Below are positions 61,036 through 64,000 of a DNA stretch of 64,000 bases, in pieces. Positions within the stretch are counted from its first letter, which is position 1. Each line of letters starts with the position of its first letter. Source of the stretch: Kineosporia succinea (lineage in GTDB: Bacteria > Actinomycetota > Actinomycetes > Actinomycetales > Kineosporiaceae). The DNA lies in assembly GCF_030811555.1 (NCBI RefSeq), contig NZ_JAUSQZ010000001.1, positions 6,817,241 to 6,881,240 of the forward strand. Direction: 5' to 3'. The translations under genes were made by a program, and so were the position numbers. Below the pieces are notes generated by a model. That model was given only the letters and a program-made list of their open reading frames with translations, had not been told where the DNA came from and searched no databases.

Positions 61036-61665
61036 GTGAAGATGCGCACGGCCCCGACGGTGGCTGCCGTCCTGATCGCCCTGACCACGACGGGCGCCCT
61101 GAGCGCCTGCGGCGGGGGTTCGGCGGTCACCGATCCGCAGGAGCAGGTGGCGGCCCTGCCCTCGTCGGCGGCTCCCTCCGTGTCCGGCCCTTCCGGGAGC
61201 GCGCAGAGCCCGCCCGCGAGCGCGACCGGGACCTCCGGGCGTCCTCAGTTGCGCCTCGACGACACCGAGGCCCGGGTCCGGCAGCTGAGCGCGGCGCACG
61301 CGGACTGCCTGGCCGAGAACGGAGCCCGCTACGCCACGGACGGCGAGAACCTCGTGGGCGTGGACTCCGGCAACGGCAAGATGCTGGTCCAGCCGATCCC
61401 GGAGAAGGCACTGCGGGCCTGCATCGGCCTGGAGCCCCTGGCCCCGGTCGAGATGCGGCCCGACAGCAACCCGCACTACCGCGAGAACTGGCAGGCCAAC
61501 GTCGCGTGCCTGCGTGAGCACGGGCTGAAGGTGCACCTGACCCAGGACATGACCGATCCCGCCTTCCTGTCGTGGACCTACGACGAGGACGCCGGGATCT
61601 CCCCCGACAACCAGCCGCAGATCGAAGAGGACTGCATGGCGCAGGCTTTCGGATCGGGCCGGTGA
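61036..61665 (+). CDS. Lipoprotein of the second ABC operon
   Basis: A 209-residue lipoprotein (lipobox LSAC, Cys near residue 25), then a Ser/Pro/Ala-rich linker and a domain with paired cysteines (HADCLAENG, LRACIGLE, NVACLREHG, EEDCMAQAF). It is clearly related to the protein at 23141 through RPQLRLDDTEA and the spacing of the four cysteines. GTG 61036 has AGGAG 8 bases upstream. It overlaps the adaptor gene (GTGA). Function unknown. Confidence 0.78.
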   Translation: MKMRTAPTVAAVLIALTTTGALSACGGGSAVTDPQEQVAALPSSAAPSVSGPSGSAQSPPASATGTSGRPQLRLDDTEARVRQLSAAHADCLAENGARYATDGENLVGVDSGNGKMLVQPIPEKALRACIGLEPLAPVEMRPDSNPHYRENWQANVACLREHGLKVHLTQDMTDPAFLSWTYDEDAGISPDNQPQIEEDCMAQAFGSGR

Positions 61666-62867
61666 GCCGGTCCGGCCTGCGCCGGGTCCTGGTGACGGTG
61701 GTGGCGCTGGCCGTGACCGCCACCGTGCTGGTCGTCGCCCGGCTGAGCGGTGACCGCGGCGGGGCGGCGGACGCGGTGAGGACGCCGGTGGACGTGGCCA
61801 CCGTGGTGGTGGAGCGCACGGACCTGGCCGACAGCCAGGTGTTCCCCGGCACGCTCGGGTACCCCTCGAAGGGCACGGTCATGGGATCGGGTGACGGGGT
61901 CGTCACCCAGCTCCCGAAGGTGGGCACCCCGATCGAGCGGGGACGCATGCTGTACCGGGTGAACGACCAGCCGGTGGCGGTGTTCTTCGGTGACACCCCT
62001 CTTTTCCGGGACCTGACGGCCCCGGGAACCGCGGTGGAGACCGACGTCGACACCGCCTCCGGTGAGAGCACCCCGGACGACGACGGGACCTCCGGCGCGG
62101 AGGGCGACGAGAACGAGGAGCCGGGATCCGGGACGGGGGACGGCAAGACCCCGCAGGAGCCCCTGCACGGCCGCGACGTCACCGTGGTCGCGGACAACCT
62201 CCGGGCCCTGGGCTACGACATCGGCACCCGCCCGGCCCGCGTCCAGGGTGGCGACGTCTACACCCCGGCCCTCGCCGCGGCGGTCGGACGCTGGCAGAAG
62301 CAGGCGGGGATGGACGGCGACGGGGTGATCGGCGCGGCCGACATCCTGGTCCTGCCGGGCCGGGCCCGCGTCGCGAGTGTCGAGGCCCACCTGGGCGATC
62401 CGGCCGCGAGCTCGCTCCTGTCGCTGAGCTCGATGAGCAAGGCCGTCACCGTGACGGTCGGGGCCGGGGCCGCGGGCCAGATGCGCACGGGTGACGCGGT
62501 GGTCGTCACGATGCCGGACTCGCGGGAGGTCAAGGCCGAGATCGGCGCCATCAGCCGGGTGGCGAAGAAGAGCGACGACGAGTCCAGCACGGTCTCCACG
62601 CTCAACGTCACCGTGCGGGCCGAGCGTGCGGCCGACCTGGCCCGCCTCGACGTGGCCGACGTGCAGGTGAAGTTCGCGACCAGCTTCCGGGAAGGTGTTC
62701 TGGCGGTGCCGGTCTCGGCCTTGCTGGCGCTCAAGGGCGGTGGGTACGCGTTGCGGACGCCCGACGGGCAGCTGCACGCGGTCACGACCGGGTTGTTCAC
62801 GGACGGGCTGGTCGAGGTCGACGGTGAGGGCATCACCGAGGGCCTGCGGGTGGAGGCGTCCGGGTGA
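61662..62867 (+). CDS. MacA-like adaptor of the second ABC operon
   Basis: A 401-residue adaptor: N-terminal helix (about 8-28), FPGTLGYPSKGTVMGSGDGV and YRVNDQPVAVFFGDTPLFRD in the HlyD-like body, an acidic insertion (about 125-165, rich in Asp/Glu/Gly), a PG_binding_1-like module (AAAVGRWQKQAGMDGDGVIG) and the C-terminal GGYALRTPDGQLHAVTTG. It is homologous throughout to 23754-24983. It is coupled to genes on both sides by overlaps. Confidence 0.86.
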   Translation: MSRSGLRRVLVTVVALAVTATVLVVARLSGDRGGAADAVRTPVDVATVVVERTDLADSQVFPGTLGYPSKGTVMGSGDGVVTQLPKVGTPIERGRMLYRVNDQPVAVFFGDTPLFRDLTAPGTAVETDVDTASGESTPDDDGTSGAEGDENEEPGSGTGDGKTPQEPLHGRDVTVVADNLRALGYDIGTRPARVQGGDVYTPALAAAVGRWQKQAGMDGDGVIGAADILVLPGRARVASVEAHLGDPAASSLLSLSSMSKAVTVTVGAGAAGQMRTGDAVVVTMPDSREVKAEIGAISRVAKKSDDESSTVSTLNVTVRAERAADLARLDVADVQVKFATSFREGVLAVPVSALLALKGGGYALRTPDGQLHAVTTGLFTDGLVEVDGEGITEGLRVEASG

Positions 62868-63523
62868 GCGTCCTGAGGGTGGTGCGGGCCGCGAAGGTCT
62901 ACCCGGGCGGGGTGACCGCGCTGCGGGACGCGTCCCTGGACATCGAGGCGGGTGAGTTCGTGGCGATCGTGGGTCCTTCCGGCTCGGGCAAGTCCACGCT
63001 GCTGAACCTGATGGGCACCCTGGACCGGCCGACGTCCGGCACGGTCGAGCTGATGGGCACGGACGTGACCGGACTGCCCGACCGGGAGCTGTCGGCGGTG
63101 CGGGCCCTGCGTCTGGGGTTCGTCTTCCAGCACTTCCACCTGTCGCCCGGGCTCAGCGCGGCCGAGAACGTCGCCACCGGGCTGCTGTACGCCGGCGTCC
63201 CCCGGCGGCGCCGGCTGCCGATGGCCCTCGAGGCCCTGGACCGGGTGGGTCTGGGCCACCGGGCCTCGCACCGCCCGCACGAGTTGTCCGGCGGGGAGAA
63301 GCAGCGCACGGCCATCGCCCGCGCCGTGGTGAACGAGCCGTCGCTGATCCTGGCCGACGAGCCCACCGGGGCGCTGGACACCCGCACCGGCGCGGCGGTG
63401 ATGGAGCTGCTCGACACGCTCAACCGCCAGGGCACCACCATCGCGGTGATCACCCACGACCGGGACCTGGCCGCGGCGCTGCCCCGGGTGGTCCGGGTCC
63501 GGGACGGGCTGGTGACGTCGTGA
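62864..63523 (+). CDS. MacB-type ABC ATPase of the second operon
   Basis: A 219-residue ATPase with Walker [38 protein letters not shown] and VITHD. Comparison with the protein at 24980 shows long shared stretches (FVFQ(Q/H)[14 protein letters not shown]), so the two operons arose by duplication. Confidence 0.93.
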   Translation: MSVLRVVRAAKVYPGGVTALRDASLDIEAGEFVAIVGPSGSGKSTLLNLMGTLDRPTSGTVELMGTDVTGLPDRELSAVRALRLGFVFQHFHLSPGLSAAENVATGLLYAGVPRRRRLPMALEALDRVGLGHRASHRPHELSGGEKQRTAIARAVVNEPSLILADEPTGALDTRTGAAVMELLDTLNRQGTTIAVITHDRDLAAALPRVVRVRDGLVTS

Positions 63524-64000
63524 GAGGCGTGCGGCTCTCGCCGGCCGACCTCGTCGGGCTGGGCCTGGTCGGGTTGCGCACCCGCAAGCTCCGGGCGGCG
63601 CTGTCGGCCCTGGGGATCGCCGTCGGGATCGCGACCACGGTCGTGGTCTCCGGCATCCCGGCCTCCAGCCAGCAGGCCCTGCTGCGCCAGCTGACGCTCC
63701 TGGGCACGAACACGCTCAAGGCCGAGGTCTCCACGACCGGCGCGAGCCCGGTCCGGCTCCCCGTCGACGCGGCCCGGCGCGCCGCCCGGATCGGGCCGGT
63801 CGAGACGGCCGCCGCGCTCGGCAACACCCAGCAGAACGTGCGCCGCACCGATCGCTCCGAACCGGGCGACGGCGTCGGGATCAGCGTGCTGGCGGCCGAG
63901 AGCGGCCTGCCGGCGACGGTGAACGCGACGGTGGCGTCCGGTCGTTTCCTCGACGCGGCCACCGAGCGCTTTCCCACGGTCGTGCTCGGGCACCAGGCCG
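63520..64000 (+). CDS. MacB-type ABC permease, N-terminal part (runs off window)
   Basis: 160 residues are visible: LVGLGLVGLRTRKLRAALSA, a first membrane helix (LGIAVGIATTVVVSGIPASS) and the start of the MacB-like periplasmic core. It aligns with the start of the permease at 25666 ([28 protein letters not shown]). GTG 63520 overlaps the ATPase stop. The C-terminal FtsX helices lie beyond the window. Confidence 0.9.
   Translation, partial: MRGVRLSPADLVGLGLVGLRTRKLRAALSALGIAVGIATTVVVSGIPASSQQALLRQLTLLGTNTLKAEVSTTGASPVRLPVDAARRAARIGPVETAAALGNTQQNVRRTDRSEPGDGVGISVLAAESGLPATVNATVASGRFLDAATERFPTVVLGHQA

Overview
The window is chromosomal DNA of a high-GC, Gram-positive actinobacterium. GTG starts are frequent, many genes overlap by 4 bases (ATGA or GTGA), ECF sigma factors and TetR/GntR/IclR regulators are abundant, and lipoproteins, Tat-type signals and a Roadblock/LC7 protein are present. 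A soil or plant-litter saprotroph fits best; the genus cannot be fixed from sequence reading alone. I saw no tRNA, rRNA, CRISPR array, integrase, transposase or phage gene.

Layout. 1-4.6 kb: the end of an NmrA-like gene, then a minus-strand block encoding a response regulator, a cytochrome P450, its 3Fe-4S ferredoxin, a ferredoxin reductase and an SDR. 4.8-16.2 kb: a tandem membrane/GGDEF protein, a serine beta-lactamase-like hydrolase, an anchored protein, TetR, a HAD-like protein without the catalytic aspartates, a TauD-like dioxygenase, an ECF sigma factor with a probable membrane partner, an AraC remnant at a deletion scar, and a divergent TetR/SDR pair with a clear operator. 16.2-23.0 kb: an arabinoglucuronoxylan locus. 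A GH10 xylanase and a GH62 arabinofuranosidase share almost identical CBM13 modules. They diverge from an unusual sigma factor that carries a ZAS-like zinc motif, membrane segment(s) and an AbfB (arabinose-binding) domain. A Tat-exported GH30_8 glucuronoxylanase follows.

23.1-29.5 kb: a lipoprotein / adaptor / MacB-type ABC operon with a two-component system. A paralogous copy of the first four genes runs off the right end (61.0-64.0 kb). 29.6-31.1 kb: an Lrp/AsnC regulator abutting a convergent leucine/valine-type dehydrogenase.

31.7-52.3 kb is a catabolic island. A 12-kb plus-strand gene train holds a DUF6282-type hydrolase, a Dpp-type ABC importer, an IclR regulator, an isocitrate lyase/PEP mutase-family lyase, a carboxymuconolactone decarboxylase-like protein, an amidase, a hydantoinase/dihydropyrimidinase and a zinc-type oxidoreductase. 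Next come a divergent zinc alcohol dehydrogenase and a ribose-type sugar importer, an MFS carrier and a GntR/FCD regulator. Four TTGTATGCAA / TGTATACA sites tie the SDR at 31.7 kb, the alcohol dehydrogenase and the sugar importer into a probable GntR regulon.

52.5-61 kb: TetR, aldo/keto reductase, a decayed gene, a MASE1-PAS-PAS-PAS-GGDEF diguanylate cyclase, an alpha/beta hydrolase, an SDR, a Roadblock protein with two small coupled reading frames, an ABM monooxygenase-like protein and a DUF427 protein. The strongest candidates for new biology are the sigma/AbfB protein in the xylan locus and the uncharacterised amide/cyclic-amide catabolic island.
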